Made by a program: the position numbers and the translations under genes. Shown one piece after another: positions 1 to 10,681 of a stretch of DNA of 64,000 nucleotides. Location of the stretch: contig NC_133537.1 of NCBI RefSeq assembly GCF_048544455.1, positions 150,080,058 to 150,144,057 on the forward strand, written 5' to 3'. This DNA is from Silene latifolia (Eukaryota; Streptophyta; Magnoliopsida; Caryophyllales; Caryophyllaceae). Position 1 is the first letter of the stretch. Each line of letters begins with the position of its first letter. The notes below the pieces were generated by a model. The model saw only the letters and a list, made by a program, of their open reading frames with translations. It searched no databases and was not told the DNA's origin.

Positions 1-848
1 GGCAACCCCGTGAAGGACCTCAAGTGCCACCACGGCACCACCCAACGGATATGAGGACCACCCTCCTCCGCCAATCTTGCAATCCAATAGGCCTCGGTGG
101 AAGCGAAACTATCCGGGTACAACTTCTTTCTCATGGTAAGGTGACGGAAGGAATAAGAAGAAGAATCAACCGGAGGCTCTACATACCTTAGCCTCCCCAA
201 TAGCCACACTTGGAGGATCCTTGGGGATCCGAAAGAGGGAGCTTCTCCACAAGAGCCTTCCTTGTCCAAAGCTTGGATGATCTCTCCAAGCACCAACCAT
301 GATGGATCTCTACCATGCTCCATTTTCTCAATCACATGGATAAGGGTCATGCTACCATGGCATCTTGGTCCCTCCTTATTCAAGACATCAACAAAGAGGT
401 ACACATGGACAAGGCAAAATGCAAGAGCCCTTCTCTTAGCCACCTCCGAGACATTAACATCTAATCGTTTTGAAAAGATGTTGATAAGAGCCAACATATC
501 CACACCATGTGGAGCAAGAAGAAAGTTGATTTGGCTTGTTGATAAGCCCAACATGGAACGGAATTTCTCCTTGTAGCACAACCGAGTCGGAGGAAGCACT
601 GGAACACAACCCGGCCACCCACCAATGGCTCCAACTTCTTCGGCAAGAGGACAAAGCTCACTTTTCGGGAAAACGAAAACATGATGTTTCGAATCCCAAA
701 ACCGAGAACATGCTTCAAGAAATGAAGGTTGCACCTTGACTTGACGAAGCACCAACAATTGACCAACTCTCATGCAAGCGAGTTGATACTTTTCGGGAGG
801 CGACAAATCCCGGCACCATTGTCGCAATGCGTTCTCGAAAGCATCCAT
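1..848 (-). CDS. DUF7745-like plant transposon-associated protein, 3'-truncated by window edge
   Basis: Reading the minus strand from the ATG at 848-846 gives 282 codons with no stop before the window edge, so the C-terminus is missing. The frame shows features I associate with the plant DUF7745 family: an N-terminal helix ending in RQW, FWD at about residues 50-52, a HHVFVF..SELCP block at about 55-66, VIEKMEHGRDPSW near 165, and a WLLGRLRYVEPP block near 200. The family's biochemical function is unknown; members are abundant and usually associated with transposable elements. This start is chosen because a TATA box lies about 85 bp upstream (931-940) and the frame is open from there. It lies antisense inside the plus-strand Tat element whose PPT and LTR are at 7638 onward, beside a second antisense gene (PMD). 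Unlike that neighbour it has no visible break. The family name is from memory and is the least certain part; the open frame itself is directly seen. Confidence 0.62.
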   Translation of the reverse strand, partial: MDAFENALRQWCRDLSPPEKYQLACMRVGQLLVLRQVKVQPSFLEACSRFWDSKHHVFVFPKSELCPLAEEVGAIGGWPGCVPVLPPTRLCYKEKFRSMLGLSTSQINFLLAPHGVDMLALINIFSKRLDVNVSEVAKRRALAFCLVHVYLFVDVLNKEGPRCHGSMTLIHVIEKMEHGRDPSWLVLGEIIQALDKEGSCGEAPSFGSPRILQVWLLGRLRYVEPPVDSSSYSFRHLTMRKKLYPDSFASTEAYWIARLAEEGGPHIRWVVPWWHLRSFTGL

Positions 849-930
849 GAAATATTTTTGTGGAAGAAGAAGAGGTTTTGTAGAGATGATTTTGTGTTTC
901 GGATGATGAAACAATGAATCGCAAACGTCC

Positions 931-940
931 CTATTTATAC
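931..940 (-). promoter_or_regulatory. TATA box of the DUF7745-like gene
   Basis: The minus strand reads GTATAAATAG here, about 85 bp upstream of the ATG at 848. A GC-rich word, CTCGCGCCTCTTT on the plus strand, occurs twice just upstream on the gene's strand, at 998-1010 and 1094-1106. This matches the layout of other promoters in the window. Confidence 0.6.
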
Positions 941-1976
941 AAAATGATCAGCGCATTTTTCAGAAAAAGGGGAGATCCGGCTTCCATCGCCAGGGTGCTC
1001 GCGCCTCTTTGAGGCTTCCCCGGGATTCCCGCTGTTGACTTGTCTCTTTCAACTTGTGCTTTCTCCTGACACCTCAAACCTCCCGCCAGGAAGCTCGCGC
1101 CTCTTCGGGATGATTCAGGACATTTTGTGTTTCCTCACACTCACATTTCCTTGTTTTCGCGTTTTACGAAATCCGACACGGTTTCCATGACGCAACTTTA
1201 AACATACGGATTTTTCTTTTTTTTTTAAGGGGGGAAGGGCTAGTCGCCCCGATCCGTGATGGATCGTTTCCATGTCAGTCAAAATTCCGAAAATTTTTCC
1301 CTTTTTCGCGTTTTAAAATCAAAATCGAAGATTGATAACACGACGTCAATTTTCCTCAAAAATTCAAGCACTCACAAATCCGAGTCTTGACCTCAAAAAC
1401 CCAAAATATCAAATATACTTGCAAAAATCCTTTTCTAAAATTATTTCCTGGCGGTTTGAGTTTGAATTTTTCGAGTCAATTTCAATAATTTCGATGCAAT
1501 TTAATTCACAACACGAGTTAATTGCTCAATCTTTCAAATCAATTCCTTTTGAATTCCGAACGTGACGATTTGTCACGGAATTTTCAAAGTTCATTTCAAA
1601 ATTTCAATTTTAACTTCAAGTCATCTTGGTTAATTTTGGTTTTCAATCAAATGCTTCTACGTGTTTACGTTTATGCGTATGTGCTATCTGTTGCTTGTTT
1701 TCTACACTAACGATGCAGGAACTAGTGCAAAGCAAAAGGAGAATCAATAGCCGACAGCGCTCCTCCGAAACACAACACAAAAAAGCCAAAAATCACAAAA
1801 TGAGCTACAATCCAAAAACACATATATACAAACCGCCTCACGCAAAATGTAAATATATACAGACAAGAGTCCAAGACACGGACAAACTACGACAACTACT
1901 CAACGTCTCCCGTTGGACCAGTCCTGGTCTCACTAGGAGTCGCCGCCAACGCAGACACCACCACCTGCTCAGACTC
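941..1976. other. Upstream region of the DUF7745-like gene and spacer to the PMD pseudogene
   Basis: No coding sequence is recognisable. It contains two copies of the CTCGCGCCTCTTY word (998-1010 and 1094-1106), each preceded on the plus strand by GCCAGG. A CT-rich and A-rich spacer with a short G run near 1230 follows. The last few hundred bases may be the 3' untranslated part of the PMD gene. Confidence 0.5.
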
Positions 1977-4900
1977 CCTCTACGGATAACTCTCCAGCGT
2001 CTCCTTCTCCATCACGACGCGAAGCTCCTCCGCTGCAGCCAACTGAGCCCTGAGAGAGGCAATCTCCGCGTCTCGGCTCTGTAACTCGTCCTCACGACGC
2101 CTCAACTCCTGGTCCCCACGAGGGATACCCAACCCCTGGGCCTCGATCATCGACCTAGCTGCCTCCAACTCAGCACACGGACCCGAGCAAGCTCCGCCGG
2201 ATCTGCAGTGCCCTACAAAACACAATAACAGATCCTCAAGATCTAAAACCGTGAAACACAACACCAAACACACAAAAACAGCACACAAAACGTACCTGAG
2301 AAAGCCGAGCCTCCCTCGTAGCCAGGTCACCAGCAAGCGCCCTCCAGCGGTTAGCCATCCGCCACATGTCCTGGTGACTAACAGTCGTCACATATAAAAC
2401 AAAAATGTCCTTCAATACAATGTAAGGCAAAGTGTAATTGGGGAAAGTGTTCAAGTCAGGAACTCACCCTCAGAACGATCAACCTCCACTCCATGCCAGC
2501 ATCGATCACCTTGGCCGCCGCGGGCTCCGGTAAGGGCAACTGAAGGTCCTCGCCACCCGGCCCCTGAAAAGTGGTCTCCGTCGGGAAAGCTGGGGGCTGA
2601 GTGCTCATCAACGGGTCGACTCCCTACCATTTGGATCCACATCGAAGATGACAAACCCTCCTATCAAGAGAGGCAATGAAAACAAAAGAAAAGAGGAAAA
2701 CATACCTCGATCGGGTACCAAGCAAGCCTCGACAACCGGAAGGTGTCGTAGTCAACGTCCCGCAGCAACAGCTCCTCACCTCCATGACGGTAAGGTGCTC
2801 CTCAACCTCATCAGGGGTCGACTCCTGGAACAACACCCTAGGCGGGTCAACCGGCACGACGAAAGTCTCGGTGAAGCACTGGCAAACTAAACACTCGCCC
2901 AGGTACCAAACCGGCTCAATCGCCGTCTCCAAGTATAGACGCAGGGAGCTGCGAGGCCCCAAACGCTCCCTGATGGCAGCCGGTACACCCGTGTAGTGCT
3001 CCCAAGGCCGCCCAACAAACTGCATTCAAAACAAAGCTATTCAGCTAACTGGGGGCTTCATAAGCTACCTAGTCATCCCATCTTTATCTAGCTCTATAAA
3101 AGGAGAAGAGGGAAGAGAACAAGAACTTACATCAGCAACCCAAAGCTTGTTCACGCGACACCTATAGTCCTCGTAAGTCGACTTAATCGACTTCTTCCAA
3201 GCCACCGTCCAACCCCTCACAGCAGGGTAAGTTGAGGGAACACCGTCTGTAGTCCCCGGACGCAGAGGAGTGAAGTAAGCATACAATTAAGCCTGTAATC
3301 AAACACAACAAACACAAATAAGCCAATTTCTCAAAAATTGCCAAAATCTAATTCAAAATCAAACTCAAAAAAACTACCACAAAAAAAACTCGTACCTCAA
3401 AGATGAGGCCGGGACCAACTAAGGCAGGAGCACTACCCGCTCCCACTGTCTCCGGACGCACCGCCGCGTGCAAGTACTGGGTGAAACTCGCCAAAGCCGG
3501 CGTAACCCAGTCAAACCGACCCAAAGCGTCAGGGTCGGTGAGGAGAGGAAGCACCTTGGTCGACAAGCGCTCACCCTTGTCACAAAAGTACGTGGCACCC
3601 AAGAAGTACCACAACCACAGCCGCGCCTCCTTCGCGTCGGCCTCAACCTCTGCCTCCTAACTCGCCAACGGCGCCGGAGTGACACCTGCCACCCTCCCAG
3701 TGAAGTGGTCCTTCACGTACGAACTCGCGATCAAGTACAGAGTAACGTCGGAAGGCTCCGGCAAAGCAGTACCGATCAAAGCAGTGACCACAGGAGATGA
3801 CACTCTCTCCGGCGTCTCGGTAAACTCAATGGGTAACTCGCCACGGGGAAGGCCGGATACCATGGCAAAGTCCTCTAAGGTCACGCCAACCTCCCCGAAC
3901 TCCATGTGGAACGACGACGTCGTATCCGAGTATCGATCCAACATGGCGCGGATCAGACACAGGTTTGCCCTAATCGAAGACCTATGAATGTCCTGCCAGG
4001 CGGCCACCAACGGCCCAAAAGCCGACCTCTCTATCAACGCCGTCGTCCCGGCCCGGAGAACGTCGTAGAAACCCAAACAGGTAGAAAAGCCCGAGAAAGT
4101 CCTCATGGTGCCAATCTCCTAAAATCAAAAATAAACACCGTCAGAATGCTTATTCAGGCCTGACACTTAAAAAATGACAAAATTCAAATGGGGGAACACG
4201 ACTCACCAAGCCCTCGTGAGCACGGTAAGAGAGGTGTCTGTCCAGTCGAAGCAACAACTGGCTGCCGTCAAAACCCTCGGCCCAGTCAGGCGCCGCCCGT
4301 AAAAGCAACCCCCGTGGGGCCGTGACTCGCCTGGCTCTCCAACTCGCGACGTCAACATCATCCTCGGCTGTCTCCGCTCTCCGCCTCTTATGGCCACGGG
4401 ACTCAACGTGGTGGGTAGGGCCCAGCTGAACGACTCTGGCCACGTTCTGTAACGACCGTCTGGTCGCCCGAGGACGACGGTCCCTCGAAGAAACCCTCCT
4501 CCTGGAGGTACCAGGCTCAGACCTAGTCTGAGCTCTCCTAGTGATAGTAGCCCCAACAACGGGCACCTCACGCTCCTCGACGGCCCATGTGGCCTCAGCA
4601 GTCTGCTCAGGAGGTCTCTTCTCCTCAGTGACGTCCTCCACAACTGCGGCGGGAGTACTAGCCGGAGTGCTAACCTGCCCCGCCCCGAACAACTCCTCTA
4701 GAGTCGCAGCAACAGACCCGGTCTGTCCCGAACACTCTCCTACAAACAAAAAACGTCAGCCGAAATTTTGACATTACGACGGCATGAAATGGATAAATCC
4801 AAACAAAAACAACAACAACCTGCAATACAAAACAAGGGCAATCCCGCCCAAAATCCAACCAAACAAAACCATTCACAACAAACAAACAAAAACGACTCGC

Positions 4901-5583
4901 CCATCTTTTCAAGCAAAAGACGAGTCAAACCACAAAAACGGCATTTCAAGACCCCTACAGGGTCCGCCAACGAGCCAAAATACATTCCCGGCACAATGGG
5001 GTATTTTTCTACGGTTCAAAAAGGCAATTTATAGCTAATTTGAGCCCAAACCGGTCAAAATTCAAAAACGACCGCAAAAAGGCAGGCGTGATTTTATCAC
5101 GCCTCAAGGTGACCTAAATTACCAATGAGGTCCATTTCAAGGCAAACTGACTCAATTCAAGCCCAAACAGACGCTTATTTTGTCAGACGTAAGACCGTCA
5201 CAAAACGCAAAAATCCAATTTTGCCCACAATATCCAACGAAGGTCCATAAATGGCGAATACGGGTTTTCCCAACTACAATGCAACCTAGTGGGACCCACG
5301 ACCCAAGCAAATAAACTTGGCATTGCAAAGTGAGACGGTTTCTCACCTCACTCACGTTTTTCGAGCATAGGGAGCGGGAACGGGAACCAAAATGCAAACT
5401 AAAAGCACCCCTATACTCCTAAACAGGTTTCTAACCTAATGCAAGCATCAATTTCGCTCGAAATAGGCTCAATCAAAAACGCCCAATTCAAATTTTTAGG
5501 GTAAAATTCGCCGTAATTCAATCAAGTTAAAGATCAACAAGTTTAAATGGATTCAAGATGAAATGCATACCTTGAGATGACAT
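1977..5583 (-). pseudogene. Plant mobile domain (PMD, MAIN/MAIL-like) gene, multi-exon, broken
   Basis: Conserved splice sites define exons at 5583-5571 (begins MSSQ), 4739-4207, 4118-3396, 3292-3131, 3019-2706 and about 2660-2463, then less certain exons to a coiled-coil C-terminus (about 2205-1977). Phases of the first five exons agree. PMD hallmarks are FYDVL near 4070, FHMEFGEVGVTLEDFAMVSG near 3880, LPLLTDPDALGRFDW near 3540 and YFTPLRPG near 3270. In Arabidopsis, PMD proteins MAIN and MAIL1 act in transposon silencing and nuclear organisation; many other PMD copies sit in transposons. Breaks seen: an in-frame TAG at 3657-3659, an in-frame TAA at 3287-3289 just after an acceptor, a one-base frame change near 2784-2790, and an apparent TG dinucleotide gain near 2180. 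The gene is antisense within Tat element C. It could be read as several genes, but exon phases and domain order favour one. Confidence 0.7.
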
Positions 5584-5824
5584 TGTTGATGATGGCAAGA
5601 GTGGAAGCTAGTGAAGGTCCTTCAATGGCGATTTTCGCGGGTTTTGTGTCGAAAATGAAGAAGGCGGAATGATGAATGAGATGCAGTCCAACCTCGCGTC
5701 TTTTTACAGAAAAAAGGGAAGCCCCTTTGGTTCGCCAGGTGGCTCGCGCCTCAATAAGGTGTCCTTTGCCTTTCTCAGCGAATTTAAGGCTTTAGCCCAA
5801 TTTCCACATAACAAACTTCGAAGG
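5584..5824 (-). promoter_or_regulatory. Probable promoter region of the PMD gene
   Basis: Upstream of the inferred PMD start codon lies a TGTAAAAAGACG stretch (about 5700) as the only TATA-like sequence. Behind it is a GC-rich block with GGCTCGCGCC at 5741-5750, close to GCCAGGTG. The arrangement CTTTTTTCTG, then GGCTTCC, then CCTGGCGA, then GGCGCGAGC is shared in order with the DUF7745-like promoter at 931-1020. This suggests the two antisense genes share a promoter module. The start site itself is inferred. Confidence 0.4.
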
Positions 5825-6410
5825 CTTTAAACGACGGCACATAAACTGTCACTCCAATCAAATAGTGAAAATTTAAATTCGCTATTTTCAAGCAAACGAC
5901 GATCAAAACCGCCAACTTCAAAAATAATAGTGAAATCAAATTCACTATTTTCCTTCAATTTCAGAAATAATAGCGAAAATTCAAAAACCGTTATTTCTCC
6001 AAATTTTAAGCGACGGCAATTAAAACCGTCATGCTCAAAATAATAGTCGGAAATTGAATTCCACTATTCTCACCACACATGTCAACGGCGGCACATAAAC
6101 CGTCACTTCAATCAATAGTGAAGATTCCAAATTCACTATTTCCATCAAATGTCAACGGCGGCACATAAACCGTCACTTCAATTAATAGTGAAAATTCCAA
6201 ATTTACTATTCCTTCAAATACCAGAAGGGGGCTTCCCCGCGGAACCCGCTCATTCCAAAAACAGTAATAGTGAAAATACAAATTCACTGTTTCCACGGCG
6301 GCATCATGAGTTCGCCACTTTCAAGACAAGCCCTTTTGACACGGCTATTCTCATTCAAATTCACGGCGGCATCACGAGTTCGCTAAGTTTAAACGAGCCC
6401 ATGTGACGCG
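5825..6410. repeat. Diverged repeats of about 70-90 bp around a CGGCGGCACATAAACCGTCA block
   Basis: The phrase CGGCGGCACATAAACCGTCAC followed by an AATAGTGAA...TTCACTATT imperfect inverted repeat recurs near 5830, 6010, 6085, 6155 and 6290-6370. The two best copies start at 6081 and 6151. No protein is recognisable. It belongs to the non-coding 3' part of Tat element C, immediately before the 73-bp tandem array. Confidence 0.7.
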
Positions 6411-6444
6411 ACTATTCCCTTGATCCATTAATCGACTGTACCAT

Positions 6445-7410
6445 GGCTGGCAAGCCTTTGTCCGCAATCCTTCAATGACACATCCCAAAGATACCTCGAT
6501 ACATTTCCTTACCATGGCTGGCGAGCCTTTGTCCACAACCTTTCAAGGACAGATCCCGAAAATGCCTCGGGTACATTTCCTTACCATTGGCTGGCGAGCC
6601 TTTGTCCGCAACCTTTCAAGGACACATCCCGAAGATGCCTCGGGTACATTTCCTTACCATTGGCTAGCGAGCCTTTGTCCGCAACACCTTTCAAGGACAC
6701 ATCCCGAAGATGCCTCAGGTACATTTCCTTGCCATTGGCTGGCGAGCCTTTGTCCGCAACCTTTCAAGGACAGATCCCGAAGATGCCTCGGGTACATTTC
6801 CTTACCATTGGCTGGCGAGCCTTTGTCCGCAACCTTTCAAGGACAGAACCCGAAGATGCCTCGTGTACATTTCCTTATCATGGCTGGCGAGCCTTTGTCC
6901 GCAACCTTTCAAGGACAGATCCCGAAGGTGCCTCGGGTACATTTCCTTACAATGGCTGGCGAGCCTTTATCCGTAACCTTTCAAGGACACATCCCGAAGA
7001 TGCCTCGGGTACATTTCCTTGTCATGGCTGGCGAGCCTTTGTCCGCAACCACCTTAAGGACACATCCCGAAGATGCCTCGGATAAATTTCCTTATAATGG
7101 CTGGCGAGCCTTTGTCCGCAACCTTTCAAGGACAGAACCTGAAAATGCCTCGGGTACATTTCCTTGCCATTGGCTGGCGAGCCTTTGTCCGCAACCTTCC
7201 AAGGGCAGATCCCGAAAATGCCTCGGGTACATTTCCTTGCCATTGGCTGGCGAGCCTTTGTCCGCAACCTTCCAAGGGCAGATCTCGAAGATGCCTCGGG
7301 TACATTTCCTTGCCAATGGCTGGCGAGCCTTTATCCGCAAACGTGCGAGGACATATCCGAAGATGCCTCAGGTATGACTCCTTCTTATGGCTGGCGAGCC
7401 TTTGTACGTA
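6445..7410 (+). repeat. Tandem array, 14 copies of a 71-75 bp unit
   Basis: The anchor GGCTGGCGAGCC (first copy GGCTGGCAAGCC) starts at 6445, 6516, 6589, 6662, 6737, 6810, 6882, 6954, 7026, 7099, 7172, 7245, 7318 and 7389, so the period is mostly 73 bp. Each unit carries TTTGTCCGCAACC, AAGGACA, CCGAAGATGCCTCGG and GTACATTTCCTT. A single related copy lies in reverse complement at about 58549-58620, just upstream of the PPT of the minus-strand Tat element. The array therefore expanded inside element C's 3' region. Tat-lineage elements with amplified tandem repeats before the 3' LTR are known (Retand of Silene, from memory). Confidence 0.93.
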
Positions 7411-7652
7411 GTCTAACATACTTTAAACGACCCGTACGGACAGTTGACAGACTCTAAACTGTTCCCGACGATAGGTCCTTGGCTCTTACCCTCGACTCGC
7501 CTTGGCGTCGCCCTTCCCGACGGCAGGTCCTTGGCCCGAATCCTTTCGAGCCGCCTCGACGTCGCCTGGGTCTCCAGGTTGTAATCTTCGATTGACCTGG
7601 GGGCTCTACTTTGACTTTCGCCCTGTCCAAGCTTCAGTCAAAGAGGGGGCTC
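7411..7652 (+). other. Conserved 3' untranslated block and polypurine tract of Tat element C
   Basis: This stretch is the reverse-complement counterpart of about 58356-58550. Both have a CCCGACG..AGGTCCTTGGCTC phrase, GTAATCTTCGATTGACCTG, and GACTTTCGCC..GTCCAAGC. It ends in AGTCAAAGAGGGGGCTC (PPT, about 7638-7652), directly followed by TGTAGATACC, the start of an LTR. Confidence 0.8.
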
Positions 7653-9190
7653 TGTAGATACCCAGTATCTGCTGAGACTCGAACAAACACCCGATGATTA
7701 TCGAACTACAACATGTTTTGGAATCGCGGGGTTTGATCGACAGTTTGTGTACAACTTTACGTCAGAAAACTTAAAATGATTTCGAAAATAAAACATCTCA
7801 AAACATTTCAAAAATACCTGGAGTGTTTAATGCACGACGACGAGGTCGCAATGACACTAACTAGAGTCAAAACCGGCACCGGACCAAAAACCGGCTCAAA
7901 AATTCAAATCCCGACTCCAACAACGAGTCAAACCGAGTCAACCACAAAAAACCAAACATTTCAAACCTTCTACCTTAAGTTTTCCCGGATTCATGAATGG
8001 TCAAGTACCAAACATGTGACTTCAAAACCTAGGATAGAACAAATCATGATTGCGTTTGTTGTGAAAGTGACAACACAACTCGAAGAACCGCGACGTGGCT
8101 CGCGCCTCTTTGAGTAGTCCAGGTGGCCACGTCGCTCAAAACTCACACAACCACTCATTTCCCTATAAACACCCCTCAAATGCCACCCATTTGGGACTTA
8201 CGCGAGTGTCCGCCCCCTCTTTTCTCCCTTAAAATTCTCGACTCGACTTTTTAAGTCACAACCCGACGCGTATTTACGACCTACCGATCGTAAACACGAG
8301 CCTTACACATTGTTTGGTACCGTCATCGTGCATTAATTCACTTGACCGACCACTTCGACCACTACACCATCACTAAACTTTTAAAACACTATTTTTTACT
8401 TACCAAAACAGTTTTAAACCGAGTTTTTTCCGATCAAACGAGTTGTTACACTTACGTCGGTCACTCGTCATAACCAAACATGTAAGTATGAGGGTGTAAA
8501 AATCCTCTTTTATTATGTTTTCATTTGTTTCATGACTATAACTTGCTAAAACATGCATAACATGAACCAAAACATGGAGTAAACGAGCCAAAACTGATTT
8601 TTGGTCTGAGGCAGAAGCCCCTTAGGTCGCGAACTGGCCCGCGCCTAAATGGGGTGCTCAGACCAGAGATTAACCGTGTTTGTTCTCGTCATATCCCTTT
8701 AATCCATCTTCATATTTGTAAACGGTTTTCACTATTTCAAGTATTTTCGAACCCTTTTTGTTTTACTTCACTTGTTTTAACCATAAAACATTTTTCACCC
8801 TTGGTTCCTCATACCATGACGGTTAAATCCGTGTTTCGGTGATAATATTTGGTTAATGACATTTAAAAGGTATTTTAAAGCCTTTTATTTCATTTCTTTA
8901 CATTCTCAAACAAACATATTAGTCACCAACACAAAGTCATCCTTGGTTCTACATACCATGCCGGATTTTAACCCGGGTACGATGATGAGTATCGACTAAT
9001 AACATTCAAATGGACTTAAAACAATTAGTCCATAATCACTTTCAAAATTATTCATTTCAAGTTTGTCAAATCGAACCCGACACCGAATATTATCAAAATA
9101 ATGACGATTATTCGAGTCTAGTTCTTCAAATCAACAAATGCGGTCTAAACGACCCCTTCAAGTCAAACCGGGTTCAAACACCCATTTTAT
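7653..9190 (+). mobile_element. 3' LTR of plus-strand Tat element C (end uncertain)
   Basis: The LTR begins TGTAGATACC immediately after the PPT, like the TGTAGACACC start of the minus-strand LTR at 58355. A TATA box (CTATAAACACC) is at 8164-8169. The CTCGCGCCTCTTT word lies at 8099-8111, 55-65 bp upstream of it. A variant, CCCGCGCCTAAAT, lies at 8638-8650 downstream. The right end is not defined by a PBS; I place it near 9190, just before the 40-bp palindrome, but it may be truncated (about 1.5 kb against 2.5 kb for the other Tat LTR). Confidence 0.65.
8164..8169 (+). promoter_or_regulatory. TATA box in the Tat C LTR
   Basis: TATAAA in CCCTATAAACACCCC, on the element's own strand and downstream of the CTCGCGCCTC word at 8099-8108. 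Confidence 0.55.
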
Positions 9191-9194
9191 GAAG

Positions 9195-9234
9195 GACCTG
9201 GATTTCCTATTGACGTCAATAGGAAATCCAGGTC
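9195..9234. repeat. Perfect 40-bp palindrome with no spacer
   Basis: The left arm GACCTGGATTTCCTATTGAC is followed without a gap by its exact reverse complement. The centre is GACGTC, and a further GTCAATAG follows the right arm. It sits at the junction between the plus-strand Tat LTR and the minus-strand Athila-type fragment. Confidence 0.95.
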
Positions 9235-9294
9235 GTCAATAGCATGTACCTTCTCTGAATGCCTAATGTTCGACTCAGCAGCTAACCGAGCTAT

Positions 9295-9654
9295 TTAAGA
9301 CTCCGGCTCATTGAATTGAGCTTCCTTATATCTATCATCTTCTTGCAGGTTAAGTGCAAGTGTCTTAATCAAAGACTTCACTTCAGCAATTGCTTCTTTC
9401 TGTTTATCAAGAGGAGGAGCTTGTTGTTGCGGTGGCCAAACGAATGGAGGCTTTTGATAGCCTCGTTGTTGAAACGGATGTGGCGGCACATATGCAATGA
9501 AATGACTAGCTTGTCTACGCTGCCTAAACGCATAGACCTCATTGTTCTCAGCCAAACAAATTAGAGCATTGTGCCCTGCAACACCACATCTCTCACAGTA
9601 GACCACCTGTAGCGCCATAGGATGGAGCATAGGTGGAAGATCAAAGGTACTCAA
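9295..9654 (-). pseudogene. Athila-type Gag fragment with a CCHC zinc knuckle
   Basis: A 119-codon frame contains CERCGVAGHNALIC, a C-x2-C-x4-H-x4-C nucleocapsid knuckle that binds RNA in retroelement Gag proteins. A Gln/Pro-rich stretch and a coiled-coil-like KQKEAIAEVKSLIKTL segment follow. The capsid region is absent; between this frame and the PBS at 9811-9829 only about 150 bp remain. It belongs to the minus-strand Athila-type fragment whose LTR is 9835-11298 and is truncated on the low-coordinate side at the palindrome. Confidence 0.75.
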
Positions 9655-9810
9655 GCCTTCCCTTTGATGATCTTTTACCTAGAACTGTCTAGGTAGGACC
9701 TGTAGGGCCTATCAAAACAACACTAAGGAAAAAGATAAAAACTGCCTCAAGGAATAAATTCCATAAGGCTAAAGACAAACAAAAATAAAACAAGCAAATA
9801 AAATAGTTGC

Positions 9811-9829
9811 CTCCCCGGTAACGGCGACA
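9811..9829 (-). other. Primer binding site, tRNA-Asp type (diverged)
   Basis: The minus strand reads TTGTCGCCGTTACCGGGGA, close to the Asp-type site TGGCGCCGTTGCCGGGGA used by Athila and other Ty3/gypsy elements. It follows the LTR end GGTATCA with four intervening bases. Confidence 0.75.
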
Positions 9830-10610
9830 AAATTTGATACCATCCTTTCAGTACCAAAAAAAAATACCTAAATACTACTAACAGAAGTCAGCGGTAAGTA
9901 GGGTCAATCTCCACAAGGAGGTGGTCACTATCTACTTGTTAATTCTAGTCTGTCTACAGTCACAATTGGGGGTTTGAGATGTTTAAACTAAAGTAAATGA
10001 GATTAAAGCAAGAGAGAAAAGAATAAGAGGAATTAACAAAATAGAGAGAGAACTAGGATTGTCGGGTCATCAATGAATGTCAGATAATTGCAGCTAAGGT
10101 CACAGATCGATCACTTGTATCGGTCTAAGGGGCAACGAATATCTCCTTCCGGTATCAATTCGCCCTAAAACACTATTATCTTAGCTTCCGCCCTCACTAA
10201 TGCATCCTAATGTTCACTTCAGGTCACACCCCTTCCAACCTTCCGGTCTAGGTCAAGGCTTACCAAATCAATTAGCTAAATTCGTCGAGTCAAGCAGCTA
10301 ATTACAGTTAATTGCAGTGATTAACAACAATGAGATGATTTTAGCAACAGATCTGCAAACCTAATTAGCAACTAACATCAACTCATATAATCCCCTAAAT
10401 CCTAGCAGGAGAATTAGCTAAACATACTAGTAAATAAAGCAAGAATAAGATATGAAGAAATAATAACCATTACAAATTAAAGAGAGTGAAGAGAGAATTA
10501 CATGTTAAGATCCAGAGTAAAGAGAGGCAAGAACAAAGTAGCAATAATTAAGAGAGAAAAACAGTGTTTAAGAGTGTATGAGATGATAATTAACCTAATG
10601 ACGACTTCCT

Positions 10611-10620
10611 TTATATAGGG
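10611..10620 (-). promoter_or_regulatory. TATA box in the Athila-type LTR
   Basis: The minus strand reads CCCTATATAA; the seven-copy CGATCGA array begins about 60 bp upstream of it. Confidence 0.6.
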
Positions 10621-10681
10621 AAGTAATTATTAGCATAAAATAAACCTAACACGAATTAAGAAACCCGTGTATAATAGCTAA

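Noticed and set aside
1626-2084. A 152-codon plus-strand frame
   Set aside because: It is antisense to the coiled-coil end of the PMD gene and has low-complexity Arg/His composition with no domain.
2451-2660. A confident reading frame for the sixth PMD exon
   Set aside because: Two frames are possible and upstream indels make phase unreliable, so I give only the exon span.
6475-7377. A 300-codon plus-strand frame with repeated WRAFVRN/LASLCPQ segments
   Set aside because: It is produced by the 73-bp tandem array; equivalent frames exist in other phases and on the other strand, and no domain is recognisable.
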